Assembly: GCA_018818165.1 (NCBI GenBank)
Contig: JAHISP010000085.1
Coordinates: 1-59,684 of the forward strand
DNA from: Bacteroidota bacterium
Lineage (GTDB): Bacteria > Bacteroidota > Ignavibacteria > Ignavibacteriales > Melioribacteraceae
Reading direction: 5' to 3'
Length of the DNA stretch: 59,684 nt
In this document: positions 45,645-57,837 of the stretch, piece by piece
Numbering within the stretch: the stretch's first letter is position 1
Layout of the letters: each line of letters starts with the position of its first letter
Notes under the pieces: model-generated
The model's database searches: none
What the model was told of the DNA's origin: nothing
The model's input: only the letters and a program-made list of their open reading frames with translations
Made by a program: the position numbers and the translations under genes

Positions 45645-46748
45645 ATGAACTATATAAATGATAAACGAATAGTAATGACACTTGATGCCGGTGGTACTAA
45701 CTTGGTATTTTCAGCAATTCAAGGTAACGAACAAATTATTGACGAAATTAGAATTCCTTCGTCTCCCAATGATTTAACAAAAATGCTTAATTCATTAGTC
45801 GAAGGATTTAGTGAAGTAAAATCAAAACTTACAGAAGAACCGGTAGCAATTAGTTTTGCATTCCCTGGACCGGCAGATTATCCAAATGGAATAATTGGTG
45901 ACCTTCCAAATCTACCGGCTTTTAGAGGTGGAGTAGCGTTAGGACCATTTTTGGAAAGTAAATTTAATCTTCCAGTTTTTATTAATAATGATGGCGATCT
46001 TTATGCCTATGGAGAAGCAATATCAGGATTTCTTCCGGAGATAAATCAAAAGTTGAAAGAAGCCGGTAGTCCAAAGCAATATAAAAATTTGGTAGGATTA
46101 ACATTAGGAACCGGTTTTGGAGCGGGAATTGTTAGAGATGGTGAATTGTTTATTGGTGATAATTCCGGTGCCGGTGAAATATGGCTTCTAAGAGATAAGC
46201 TTTCACCAATGTTAAATATAGAAGAGCACGGAAGCATTAGAGGAATAAGGAAAATATATTCTGAACTTTCAAATACTGCATTTGAAAATACTCCGGAGCC
46301 TAAAGAATTGTTTGAGATAGCCAAAGGCGAAAAAGAAGGAAATAAAGAAGCTGCAATAAAAGCCTTTAAGGATATGGCTGAAGCGTGTGGTGATGCAATA
46401 TCCAATGCAATTACGTTAATTGACGGGCTTGTTGTAATTGGTGGCGGACTTTCTGGAGCATCAGATGTTTTCTTACCGTTTCTAGTTGATGAAATGAACG
46501 GAAGTTATACTAATGCTGATGGTACGCAATTTAGAAGACTGGTTCAAAATGTTTATAACCTTGAATCTGAGACAGAACTAACAAAATTTCTAAAGGGTTC
46601 AACAAGAGAGATTGTAGTATTTGGTACAGATAAAACAATAAAATATGATCCTGATTCGAGATTAGGTGTTGGTATTTCCAAGATAGGCACAAGCAAAGCT
46701 ATTTCTTTAGGAGCATATGCATTTGCACTTAATATGCTAAGTAAATAA
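45645..46748 (+). CDS. ROK-family sugar kinase
   Basis: 367 residues. N-terminal ATP-binding 'VMTLDAGGTNLVFSAIQG' and 'VAISFAFPGPADYPNGIIGDLPN' are followed by sugar/ATP-site blocks 'GLTLGTGFGAGIVRDGELFIG' and 'VVIGGGLSGASDVF'. The usual ROK Cys-rich zinc motif is not visible. It probably phosphorylates the hexose brought in by the MFS transporter just upstream; whether it is glucose, mannose or another sugar cannot be read from the sequence. Confidence 0.82.
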   Translation: MNYINDKRIVMTLDAGGTNLVFSAIQGNEQIIDEIRIPSSPNDLTKMLNSLVEGFSEVKSKLTEEPVAISFAFPGPADYPNGIIGDLPNLPAFRGGVALGPFLESKFNLPVFINNDGDLYAYGEAISGFLPEINQKLKEAGSPKQYKNLVGLTLGTGFGAGIVRDGELFIGDNSGAGEIWLLRDKLSPMLNIEEHGSIRGIRKIYSELSNTAFENTPEPKELFEIAKGEKEGNKEAAIKAFKDMAEACGDAISNAITLIDGLVVIGGGLSGASDVFLPFLVDEMNGSYTNADGTQFRRLVQNVYNLESETELTKFLKGSTREIVVFGTDKTIKYDPDSRLGVGISKIGTSKAISLGAYAFALNMLSK

Positions 46749-46764
46749 TTAATTGGAGATTTAA

Positions 46765-49941
<3,177 letters not shown>

Positions 49942-50488
49942 TAAGATTTATTTATAATTTGGTTTTTATGGCGCATGTTATATGCAGTTAATTTTAGCAA
50001 ACTCAATGCGCCGTATTTTAACAAAGATCCGCCAATTACAAAAAGTGTTTTTCTGATCATCATTGTGAAATTTTGCTAATAGATGCAGTTCGAATATTTA
50101 AAATCACATAAGGAATTAAACGTTAATTCTCAATTAAGTAATGCTCAAAGAGATGAAGTGTGGTTAGTTTTACCAACAAATATACTAGCACTTAATAATT
50201 CATTTGTTGAGTATTCTGCAAGATTAGAAATGAGCGATATTATAGATTATACAATGTGTTTTAAATACGTATTAAACTCTGAACTCCATGCAAAAATAAT
50301 TGAGGAACCTATTCCTAACCATAATCCATTGTTGAGCTAAGCAATATCCCATTCTGACAAATTAAGTTTTAATCCATTTTATTATTTGGAAGTTGGTTAT
50401 TTTTTCTGTTTTCTTAATATAGAATATTTTATTAAAAAATATATTTGAGTAAATTTAAAACCAATATTAATTAAATTTATGGAGTGTT
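49942..50488. other. Spacer between GH2 and PNGase F genes
   Basis: Most of this stretch appears non-coding. GGCGCAT (49970-49976) and ATGCGCC (50006-50012) form a 7-bp inverted repeat with a 29-base loop, too weak to call a terminator. A short open frame at 50083-50340 is listed separately. Confidence 0.4.
50083..50340 (+). CDS. Doubtful 85-residue hypothetical protein
   Basis: 85 residues with no recognised motif, no signal peptide and no ribosome site before the ATG. The amino-acid make-up is mixed and protein-like (AQRDEVWLVLPTNILALNNS), so it may be a fragment of a lost gene between two glycan enzymes. It may also be chance. Confidence 0.25.
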   Translation: MQFEYLKSHKELNVNSQLSNAQRDEVWLVLPTNILALNNSFVEYSARLEMSDIIDYTMCFKYVLNSELHAKIIEEPIPNHNPLLS

Positions 50489-51613
50489 ATGAAGAATTTT
50501 ACTATCAAAATTGCAATTTCTATTATTTTTATAGTTTCATTATTTGCTTGCAACGAAAAGCAATCAACTGAAAATCCAGCAGATATAAATAATGACCCTG
50601 GTAGTTTTACATTATTTAATGGAATATTATTCTATGATGGTTATGCAGAAACCGTAGATGAACCAGTTCCAACAGGAATTTATAGAATTGCAAATTCAAA
50701 ATATGTTTCCAAATTAACAGATGAAAATATTAAAAAAATTGGTGACAATTTGGATATGGAAATTATTGTTAAAGCTGCCTGTGATAACTATGATAGAATT
50801 GGTAATGTTTTTCTAAGTTTAGTGAACAAAGGTGAAAATTATGATGTGAATAATTTAGTTAGCACCATTGAATTAGCTAGATTTATTACTCCTTTTATGG
50901 ATAAGAATAAAACACCAGATCAAGTTCCATATAATTTTGAAATTAATAATATTGCAAAAATATTGACTGATTCAGAAATATCTAGTAAATATGATTTTTG
51001 GATTGAGTTTGACATCTTTGGAGTTCCCTATGCTGCAAATGCTGAAATAAGCGGTTGTGCCGGGAAAAATCATACTTCCTATGGAACTATAAAATTTACA
51101 AGCTCTCAAAAATCAGAAAATACATCAAAGCAAATGTATATTCCAATAGCGAGTTTTGAAGGCTTTAATAATTATAAAAATACTGATGTACTTGGACAAA
51201 CAACTCGATCTTTTAATGTTGAAATTCCATCATCAATAAATAATGCAAAATTATATGTAATTACATCTAATCATGGTTCAAATTATGGCGGTGAAGAATA
51301 CAACAGAAGAAATCATTTTATTTACTTTGATGGAAATTTAATTGACTCATATATTCCTGGTGGTAAATCTTGCGAGCCATATCGCCAGTATAATACGCAA
51401 GCAAATGGAATTTATGGCTCTAAACCACAAACCGAAACTGAATGGGCTTCATTTAGTAATTGGTGTCCAGGAGATGCAATTCCAATTAGAATTTTTGATC
51501 TTGGGAATCTAAATTCAGGAAATCATATATTTAAAATTGAAGTACCTGATGCAAAATTTGTTGGAAAACAAGGAGATATACCGCTCTCAGCATACATACA
51601 AGGTGATAAATAA
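50489..51613 (+). CDS. PNGase F-type peptide:N-glycosidase lipoprotein
   Basis: 374 residues. The lipoprotein signal IIFIVSLFAC puts the anchor Cys at about residue 21. Two PNGase F domains follow. The N-domain contains the equivalent of the catalytic Asp in CDNYDRIGNVFL (Asp102) and the block IELARFITPF. The C-domain has GGEEYNRRNHFIYFDG (Glu269/270 in place of the second catalytic Glu), CEPYRQYNTQ and NWCPGDAIPIRI. These line up in order with the Flavobacterium enzyme as I remember it. It would release intact N-glycans from glycoproteins by cutting the GlcNAc-Asn bond. GGAG precedes the ATG. It may have its own promoter, since 547 bases separate it from the GH2 gene. Confidence 0.85.
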   Translation: MKNFTIKIAISIIFIVSLFACNEKQSTENPADINNDPGSFTLFNGILFYDGYAETVDEPVPTGIYRIANSKYVSKLTDENIKKIGDNLDMEIIVKAACDNYDRIGNVFLSLVNKGENYDVNNLVSTIELARFITPFMDKNKTPDQVPYNFEINNIAKILTDSEISSKYDFWIEFDIFGVPYAANAEISGCAGKNHTSYGTIKFTSSQKSENTSKQMYIPIASFEGFNNYKNTDVLGQTTRSFNVEIPSSINNAKLYVITSNHGSNYGGEEYNRRNHFIYFDGNLIDSYIPGGKSCEPYRQYNTQANGIYGSKPQTETEWASFSNWCPGDAIPIRIFDLGNLNSGNHIFKIEVPDAKFVGKQGDIPLSAYIQGDK

Positions 51614-51634
51614 TAAAGTTCAATTATGAAATAT

Positions 51635-51672
51635 TGTTAAGTGGAGTTGGCTTTTTCATGCTCCACTTAACA
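51635..51672 (+). terminator. Hairpin after the PNGase F gene
   Basis: TGTTAAGTGGAG (51635-51646) and CTCCACTTAACA (51661-51672) form a perfect 12-bp stem with a 14-base loop, 21 bases after the PNGase F stop. It lies between convergent units, so it may serve as an end point. No good T-run follows. Confidence 0.65.
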
Positions 51673-51825
51673 CTAATATTTAGTTACAGTAAAGTATCAA
51701 TAAGGTTGTCTTATTAGCAGCAAGTATCATTTCAAGTTAAACTCACTTTGTCGATTGGGACAATCTATTAAAACTCCTTGCAATGACTTTTAGTGAATTT
51801 TCAATAAACAATAATATCTAAAAAC

Positions 51826-52623
51826 TCATTCAGCTAATTTAACTTCAACATCAAAATTTAATCTTTTAATTCCGGTTCTATTTAACCCTTGTTTACCAGC
51901 TCCATTTCCATGACCTCCACCCATTCCATTATGGCTTCCTTGACCGTCCGATATTTCACTATCCATCGGCTCATCATTTTTCATTTCGTCTTTATCAAAT
52001 TCCCCACTTACGAAACCAATTTTAATTTTTTCGCTTGGAAAAACATTAATTGGAATTTGCGCCAAATTATTATTCCCAATTGGAATTTTTGCTTCGTAAA
52101 CAAATTGATGATTTTGTACCCCAATTTTAATTTGATATCCATCGTTGCTGCCTAAAGGGGAAGCAAAAAGAATTTCTTCATCCTCATTTACAATGGAATA
52201 CTCACCTTGGTTTTGCATCATTGTCTTTACGGTTACTTCAAAATCTGTTTTCTCATTCTGCTCTCTGTTCTTTCCCATTAAACTTCTTGGTGCTACTTTA
52301 TCCATTCTTTTAGGAAATTGCAAGCCAACCATTTGCTCACCATTTTCTGGTTGAAACCACACCGTTAAACCAAGTGATAAAATTTTCATTACGCCCGCTT
52401 TATCTGCCGAAACAAAACAGATGTAGAGATTTTCATCATCATTTTGAAATCCAACAGCCGCACGTTCATTTTCAATAAATTTTAACTTTCCACTCCATTC
52501 ATCTTGATTTCCATCAACAACAATTCCCGTTTCAACCGCACTACTTTGAATCATCTCAGATGAACTGCATCCAATAAAACTTAATAAAAACAGTCCAGAA
52601 GCTATTACAATTTTAATGTTCAT
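51826..52623 (-). CDS. Lipoprotein with CBM9-like N-terminal domain
   Basis: 265 residues. The lipoprotein signal SGLFLLSFIGC has its Cys at about residue 19. After it, 'ETGIVVDGNQDEWSGKLKFIENERAAVGFQNDDENLYICF' has the look of a CBM9-like/DOMON beta-sandwich start. A His/Gly/Asn-rich stretch near residues 230-245 (GSHNGMGGGHGNGAGKQG) could bind metal. It is the last gene of a minus-strand unit with the DUF4249 lipoprotein (10-base gap) and TonB receptor, so it is probably an accessory surface or periplasmic lipoprotein. Ligand unknown. Confidence 0.65.
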   Translation of the reverse strand: MNIKIVIASGLFLLSFIGCSSSEMIQSSAVETGIVVDGNQDEWSGKLKFIENERAAVGFQNDDENLYICFVSADKAGVMKILSLGLTVWFQPENGEQMVGLQFPKRMDKVAPRSLMGKNREQNEKTDFEVTVKTMMQNQGEYSIVNEDEEILFASPLGSNDGYQIKIGVQNHQFVYEAKIPIGNNNLAQIPINVFPSEKIKIGFVSGEFDKDEMKNDEPMDSEISDGQGSHNGMGGGHGNGAGKQGLNRTGIKRLNFDVEVKLAE

Positions 52624-52633
52624 TTTTCTCCTA

Positions 52634-53461
52634 TTATTCCATTAATGCATTAAAATAAACCGAATCACTTGCAAAAGCACTAAAAACGCCTAAACCATTT
52701 TTAATATTAGTTAATGGTTCATTCAAATTTCTTGAATCTTGATCTCGTGATTCGTACAAGTCAACATATTCTTGATTAACTCTATAAAGCATCATTATAT
52801 GCTTTCCTAAATGAGTAATAGTTCTAAATGAAACTTTGTACTCACTTGAAATTGATGGTGCTGAAACAAAGCGTGATGCAAATTTACCAAATTGTATATC
52901 TATTGGCACTGGATTTTCTTCAATATTTTCAATTACAACATAATAGTAACCGTTGTCTATATTATTCCAAGTTAGTGTTGTGCTATATTTGTCCAAATCT
53001 ACAATATCTCTAATTCCAGTTGTAATATTTGGAATTAAAAGAGTATCAGTATTCAGAATTAAATTCTGTGGTTTTGGCGGAACAATTGTTTCGGCAAACA
53101 TTTGCTGACCATTATAATTCACTTCTAAGGATAATTCATCTCCAGATTTTATTGTTAAATCATTTTGGTCGTAGTAATAAAATCCTTTTTTCAATTCATT
53201 GGCAGTGAGTAAATATTTATTATTCTCTTTTAAAATAAATACTTCTGCATCTGTAATTGAAGGTGCTAATGTATCAAGAGAACCAAGTGGAAGAACTTCC
53301 GAAAGAAAAATATCCCTTACTGGTTGATCTGCATAAATAAATCCTTGAACAACAACTAAATCTTTATTTATTGAAGTGGTAACACTTTCTTCACATCCAA
53401 TTGCAATAATAAGTAATTGAAGCAAAAGGATAATTCTTATTATATTAATTTTGTTTTTCAT
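52634..53461 (-). CDS. DUF4249-type lipoprotein
   Basis: 275 residues. The lipoprotein signal 'IILLLQLLIIAIGC' is followed by 'LVVVQGFIYADQPVRDIFLSEVLPLG' and 'DAEVFILKENNKYLLT'. This is the DUF4249 layout: a carboxypeptidase-regulatory-like beta start with 'vveG.i..d..p..i.l..s'. These lipoproteins are regularly encoded next to TonB receptors in Bacteroidota, as here (9-base gap to the receptor), and probably form a surface partner. Function is otherwise unknown. Confidence 0.75.
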   Translation of the reverse strand: MKNKINIIRIILLLQLLIIAIGCEESVTTSINKDLVVVQGFIYADQPVRDIFLSEVLPLGSLDTLAPSITDAEVFILKENNKYLLTANELKKGFYYYDQNDLTIKSGDELSLEVNYNGQQMFAETIVPPKPQNLILNTDTLLIPNITTGIRDIVDLDKYSTTLTWNNIDNGYYYVVIENIEENPVPIDIQFGKFASRFVSAPSISSEYKVSFRTITHLGKHIMMLYRVNQEYVDLYESRDQDSRNLNEPLTNIKNGLGVFSAFASDSVYFNALME

Positions 53462-53470
53462 AATTATTCC

Positions 53471-55921
53471 TTAAAAATATACTTTCATAAAAAGTGTTGG
53501 AGTTATACCAAGCATAGTTATATCAGTTATAACTATTGGAGTTGTTTCTAAATCATATTCACGATACCAGACATTTTTGTAATCGTATAAGTTATAAATT
53601 GACAATCCAAAATCTCCAGAGTATGATTTAAATTTGTAAGAGTAAGTTGCGCTTAAATCAAGTCTGTGATAATCAGGAAGACGGTTGGCATTTTTATCAC
53701 TAACATGTGTATAGCCATAAGCTTCTCCATTTAGCATTGTTAAATAGTATTGACTTTCTGGAGCAGTGTATGCTTTGCCAGTTGCATAAACCCATGATGC
53801 TGATAAATTCCAATTGCCAATTTTGTAAGATGCCACAAGATTTATCTCGTGTCGTCTATCGTGACTTGCTGGAAAAGCCAACCCTTCATTAAATTCTGGG
53901 AAAGTATATTCTACTTGTCCTAAAGTGTAACTTAACCAACCATTAAAATTTCCAGCTTTCTTTTGAATTAAAAACTCAATTCCTTTTGAATATCCATCAC
54001 CAATAAAAAAGTTTTCTTCAACAATTGATGTTGGAATTGATGAACCTTCTCTACCTCGCGTAGTTGTTATTCTTTGATTAAATTCAACAAGGTTTTCTAA
54101 ATTTTTGTAATAACCTTCAATAGCAAACAAATAATCATCAGTTTGATATTCAGCACCCAAAATATAATGCGTTGCAAGACCAGGTTTAATAAAATCATCT
54201 GCTACCATCCAAAAATCACGAGTTCCTTCAAGCACATCTTCGTTTGTTATATGATGAATAAATTGATAATAATTTCCCCAAGCACCTTTCAATTTAAAAT
54301 TATCTGTTAAAGAGTAAATTGCCGAAAAGCGTGGCTCAAAATAAAGTGAATTTGTTCCCGCATATTCAGTAAGCCTTCCACCTATATCAATTGTAAGAGG
54401 TGCAAATAACTCAATTTTATCGGAGGCATAAAGTGCAAATTGTGAGGAACTAGAATTTCTATTAAGAATTGTAAGTGTGTCGTTTCTTGTCATCAAAAAT
54501 TTTGTATTTACGTCAGAAAACCACAAACCAAAACTAAGTTTATGTTCGTTACTCATTTTCCATTCATTATCAAACCGTAATGTATAATCGCGAACATTAT
54601 TATCCTCAACGGATTTAAAAGACGTCCCAATAAATCCGGTTGTGTTTTCTGCATCTGTTGAAGTGGTTCCTTTTTCGCTGTTTCTAATATTAAAATAATT
54701 GGTTGAAGAAACCAAAAAATTGGAATAAAATCTATCGCTCCATTGTCTTGACCATTTTGCGCTTCCTCCAATATTTCCCCAGTTTGTATAGTCGTTAGTA
54801 AATCTTTGTGTTGTTGATGATGTTGAACTTCCCGTTGATTTTGGTTCTTGAGATTCATCCAAATTATCTTCACCATTATAAAAACTGAAAGATACAAAAT
54901 CTTTGTTGGTCAGCTGATAAGAAAACTTAGTATTTAAATCATAAAAATAAAACGAAGGCATAACATTCTGTTCCATCACTTCGCCTTTTCCATTAATCTT
55001 TGGTTCAGATTCTATACCACTAGAAAGAAATCCATAAATAGACTGATAAAAATCCGTTTGAATTATATCTGAATAAGAGCGCCTTGCAGAAATTAAAATA
55101 CTTCCTTTATCAAATACCGGAATTTCTGCAACTCCATTTATACTTAGTGAACTTAATCCAACATCCATTTTGAATTTATTTATACTTCCCGTTTTTCCAG
55201 TTAAATCAACTACGCTTGACATTCTTCCGCCATATTTGGCAGAAAAACCGCCTTTATAAAATTGTACATCTTTTATTGCATCTGCATTAAAAGCGCTAAA
55301 AAACCCGAAAAAATGGTCAACATGATAGACCGTCATTCCATCCAGCAAAATTAAATTTTGGTCAGGAGTTCCCCCACGCACATATAACCCAGATGAACCA
55401 TCACTTATTCCACTTACTCCAGGTAATAATTGCAATGAGCGAAAAATATCAACCTCCCCAAGTTTTGGAAGAATCATAAGCTGTTTTGGAGAAAGTGTAA
55501 CTTGACTAATCTCGTCCGCCATTTTCCAAATTTTATATTTTTCTGCAACTATTGTTACATCGTCAGTTACAATTGAAATTGGTTTTAGCTCAATCTCTAA
55601 TTTGTCATTAGTAAGTTTTCCATTATCAATTGTAATTTTCTTTGATTCATATCCAATATAGGAAATAAGCAAATTATGCTTACCAGAAGGAGCATCAATA
55701 ATAACAAAAAATCCTTCTTTATTTGTAGTGGCTCCAAAACCACTTCCTTCAATAATAATATTTGCATAAACAAGTGTTTCGCCAGTTATGGCATCTCGAA
55801 TAGTTCCAGTAATATCATTTGTGTCCGCACCGAAAATTTTAGTGAAGTAGAAAATAAAGATTATAGAGATTTTAAGTATTGAGGAAAATGAAAAATTATA
55901 ACTTCTTGTTTTCAATATCAT
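53471..55921 (-). CDS. TonB-dependent receptor (DUF4249-associated type)
   Basis: 816 residues. It has a signal peptide (about 11-32), a CarboxypepD_reg-like domain (about 37-115: DITGTIRDAITGETLVYANI) and a plug with 'LGEVDIFRSLQLLPGVSGISD' and 'GLYVRGGTPDQNLILLDGMTVYHVDHFFGFFSAFNADAIKDV' (about 155-215). A barrel follows to the C-terminus ending TLFMKVYF, a Phe end typical of outer-membrane proteins. It is shorter than the SusC-like receptor at 12578 and of a different class. It is the first gene of a three-gene minus-strand unit with AAGGAAT before the ATG. Substrate unknown. Confidence 0.88.
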   Translation of the reverse strand: MILKTRSYNFSFSSILKISIIFIFYFTKIFGADTNDITGTIRDAITGETLVYANIIIEGSGFGATTNKEGFFVIIDAPSGKHNLLISYIGYESKKITIDNGKLTNDKLEIELKPISIVTDDVTIVAEKYKIWKMADEISQVTLSPKQLMILPKLGEVDIFRSLQLLPGVSGISDGSSGLYVRGGTPDQNLILLDGMTVYHVDHFFGFFSAFNADAIKDVQFYKGGFSAKYGGRMSSVVDLTGKTGSINKFKMDVGLSSLSINGVAEIPVFDKGSILISARRSYSDIIQTDFYQSIYGFLSSGIESEPKINGKGEVMEQNVMPSFYFYDLNTKFSYQLTNKDFVSFSFYNGEDNLDESQEPKSTGSSTSSTTQRFTNDYTNWGNIGGSAKWSRQWSDRFYSNFLVSSTNYFNIRNSEKGTTSTDAENTTGFIGTSFKSVEDNNVRDYTLRFDNEWKMSNEHKLSFGLWFSDVNTKFLMTRNDTLTILNRNSSSSQFALYASDKIELFAPLTIDIGGRLTEYAGTNSLYFEPRFSAIYSLTDNFKLKGAWGNYYQFIHHITNEDVLEGTRDFWMVADDFIKPGLATHYILGAEYQTDDYLFAIEGYYKNLENLVEFNQRITTTRGREGSSIPTSIVEENFFIGDGYSKGIEFLIQKKAGNFNGWLSYTLGQVEYTFPEFNEGLAFPASHDRRHEINLVASYKIGNWNLSASWVYATGKAYTAPESQYYLTMLNGEAYGYTHVSDKNANRLPDYHRLDLSATYSYKFKSYSGDFGLSIYNLYDYKNVWYREYDLETTPIVITDITMLGITPTLFMKVYF

Positions 55922-56121
55922 AAATTATTCCTTTTATAAACATTTAGTGAAGTTTTATAAAAACCTAAATTGAAACCGAAAATAGTTTCAACCAAATATC
56001 ATTGCCATAATTATGCCATTTAGTATTGTTGGATAAAAGCATAATTATCAAATATGTTTTTTTTTAATAGACTCAATTGACGACATTGTTCGCCCTTATT
56101 GGCGCAACTGTTTCCTAATGT

Positions 56122-56457
56122 TTGTTAACTTCATTTAATTATAATTTTTTTTATATCAGTCAAGAGAAACTTAGTTTAGTTCATGTTTACAAAAAAGAAG
56201 ATGACAAAATAATTGAAATAGTTACAAATCAATTAGAGTGGGAAGCTAAAACTATTGCAGAATTGTATAAAAAACGATGCGATATTGAATTGTTTTTTAA
56301 GGCGATGAAACAGAATCTACAAATAAAATCATTTCTTGGAACAAGTGAAAATGCTGTAAAATCTCAGATTTAAATTGCTCTTATTTGTTATTTGTTATTA
56401 CAACTAATTAAGTGTAGGAGTCAAATTCATATTTTTTTCCATTCATTATTTTCTTAA
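56122..56457 (+). pseudogene. IS4-type transposase C-terminal remnant
   Basis: The frame reads IIEIVTNQLEWEAKTIAELYKKRCDIELFFKAMKQNLQIKSFLGTSENAVKSQI, the conserved C-terminal block of IS4-group DDE transposases; the Y-x-x-R-x-x-I-E-x-x-F-K-x-x-K-Q signature holds the last catalytic Glu. It then stops at 56371-56373, where the family normally has an aromatic residue. Beyond the stop the frame continues IALICYLLLQLIKC, as the family does. The N-terminal two thirds are absent. It is a dead fragment and marks an old insertion or rearrangement between the TonB unit and the broken YceI gene. Confidence 0.8.
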
Positions 56458-56661
56458 CTATGGAACTTTCTTCATTTTTTAGCTTTTGAATAATTGATAT
56501 TATTTGATTTTTTAAATTCATTGCTTTCATTTACTACTTTTGAAAGTAACGATGCGGCTTTAAGATTTGTTGTGGTTACAGACTAATAAAAAATACTCTG
56601 CTAATTTGAATAAATTTTCTTCTTTCCATAGTTTTTTTATACTTAAGCAGATTTATAAAAC

Positions 56662-56692
56662 AAAGCGAAGATTAAAATTTAATCTTCGCTTT
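56662..56692 (-). terminator. Terminator after the broken YceI-type gene
   Basis: AAAGCGAAGATTAAA (56662-56676) and its exact reverse complement (56678-56692) form a long perfect hairpin, beginning 5 bases beyond the minus-strand stop at 56698. T-rich sequence follows on the minus strand. It is symmetrical enough to work in both directions. Confidence 0.75.
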
Positions 56693-56697
56693 TTAAT

Positions 56698-57175
56698 TTA
56701 TTCTTTGCTTGGTGCACAAGGATTACATGTATTTTTATTCCAAAATCTGAAAGCTTTATTGAAAACTCAGCATTTGGAATTTGCCGGCCTTTAGCCACAT
56801 TTCACTTCGTAATGTTAGTCTCTAAGCTCTATTACAGAATTTATTTTTGCAATAGCAACCTTTACTTTTCCCATTTGTTTTTGAGTAATATCACTTAAGC
56901 TTAACATCGCTGTGGCGTCAAGTCAACTTGCTAAAGCAACTATTTTTTCAAATGGAGCATCAGAAATAAACTGTGTCTTATTTCTTTCATCGTTGGAATC
57001 TGTTGAAAATGTTTGTGCATTTAACCCCAAGTTCGCTTCTATATTGTCCGAAGGACTCCTTTGGAGATTAATCTTTTTCTAAAATTGTTAATTTTAATCC
57101 TATTACATTATCCAGGTTTAAGCTTAAGGCTAACACAAATAACAAAATTATTACTGCTTGTATATTGCTTTTCAT
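56698..57175 (-). pseudogene. Decayed YceI-family periplasmic protein gene
   Basis: On the minus strand the ATG at 57175 begins a signal-like peptide (MKSNIQAVIILLFVLALSLN) that ends at a stop after 35 residues. Other frames continue the gene: APFEKIVALAS, a TGA, then LDATAMLSLSDITQKQMGKV, then in a further frame RSEMWLKAGKF, and shifted again PNAEFSIKLSDFGIK. These are YceI-domain blocks in the right order, so at least three frame changes and two internal stops have broken the gene. It ends NTCNPCAPSKE at 56698, a Cys-rich tail seen in some YceI-like proteins. It stood 21 bases after the AhpD-like gene and had its own terminator. Confidence 0.7.
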
Positions 57176-57196
57176 TCTTATTCCCTTTTTTATTAT

Positions 57197-57745
57197 TTAT
57201 GCTGCTTTGTCAATATTATGTGCTTTTGGAAAATCGATTTCTGGACTTGCTAATTTTCCAATGTAATTTGAAAATGTAATTTCAGTTATTAGTGCAACTA
57301 AATCGACAATTGCTTTTTCGTTATAGCCAACTTCATAAAAATCATTTACTAAATTCTCGTCAGCTTTTCCTCTATTGGCAATAATTGATTTAGTAAGATT
57401 AGTTAACGCACTAATTTTTTTATTATTATAAATTCCCTTTCTTAGCTCTATTGTCTCTTCTTCCGAAAATCCAGTCATTTTTGCAATAGCTGTGTGTGCC
57501 GAAACACAGTATGAACATCCATTTTCTTCCGAAGCGATTAAAAAGACGGCTTCTCTTTCTTTTGCATTAAAAGAGCCATTTTTCTGTGCCTCCGAAAATG
57601 CGAGATAAGAACCGAGCGAATTTGCAGAATTTCCAATAACCGCATATATGTTTGGAAGCATTCCAATGGATTTTTCAATATTTTCAAATATTGCCTTTGA
57701 TTGCTCAGAGGCTTGTTCTTTTGTTATTACTGATAACTTTTTCAT
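57197..57745 (-). CDS. AhpD/carboxymuconolactone decarboxylase-like protein
   Basis: 182 residues. It is a helical CMD-family domain with the redox motif NGCSYCVSAHTAIA (Cys77, Cys80, His84), as in peroxidase-related alkylhydroperoxidase AhpD proteins. It probably has a thiol-dependent antioxidant role in the cytoplasm; no signal peptide. It is preceded by AAAAGGAAT and by a 16-bp operator-like palindrome (57806-57821) that is also found before the gene at 59308. The former partner downstream (YceI-type) is broken. Confidence 0.85.
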   Translation of the reverse strand: MKKLSVITKEQASEQSKAIFENIEKSIGMLPNIYAVIGNSANSLGSYLAFSEAQKNGSFNAKEREAVFLIASEENGCSYCVSAHTAIAKMTGFSEEETIELRKGIYNNKKISALTNLTKSIIANRGKADENLVNDFYEVGYNEKAIVDLVALITEITFSNYIGKLASPEIDFPKAHNIDKAA

Positions 57746-57805
57746 TTATTATTCCTTTTAATTTTAATTGTTAATTCAAACATACAATGTCTGTTCAAGC
57801 ACTTC

Positions 57806-57821
57806 TGTCAAGGTTTTGACA
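57806..57821. promoter_or_regulatory. Operator-like palindrome before the AhpD-like gene
   Basis: TGTCAAGGTTTTGACA: the half-sites TGTCAA and TTGACA are exact inverse repeats around four bases. Thirteen of 16 positions match the site at 59376-59391. On the minus strand its right half is itself a -35-like TTGACA, so a bound repressor would block the promoter. Confidence 0.6.
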
Positions 57822-57837
57822 AATTTGCATTGTTTTT

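Noticed and set aside
49970-50012. GGCGCAT/ATGCGCC as a terminator of the GH2 gene
   Set aside because: Only 7 bp with a 29-base loop and no T-run.
56567-56794. 75-residue plus-strand open frame
   Set aside because: It crosses the terminator hairpin and is antisense to the decayed YceI-type gene.
56795-56815. 14-base match (AAATGTGGCTAAAG) between the YceI remnant and the right-end repeat
   Set aside because: In the remnant these bases encode the family motif EMWLK in frame, so the match is probably chance rather than a second repeat copy.
57061-57279. 72-residue plus-strand open frame
   Set aside because: Antisense to the start of the YceI-type pseudogene and the end of the AhpD-like gene; hydrophobic shadow of a signal peptide and AT-rich sequence.
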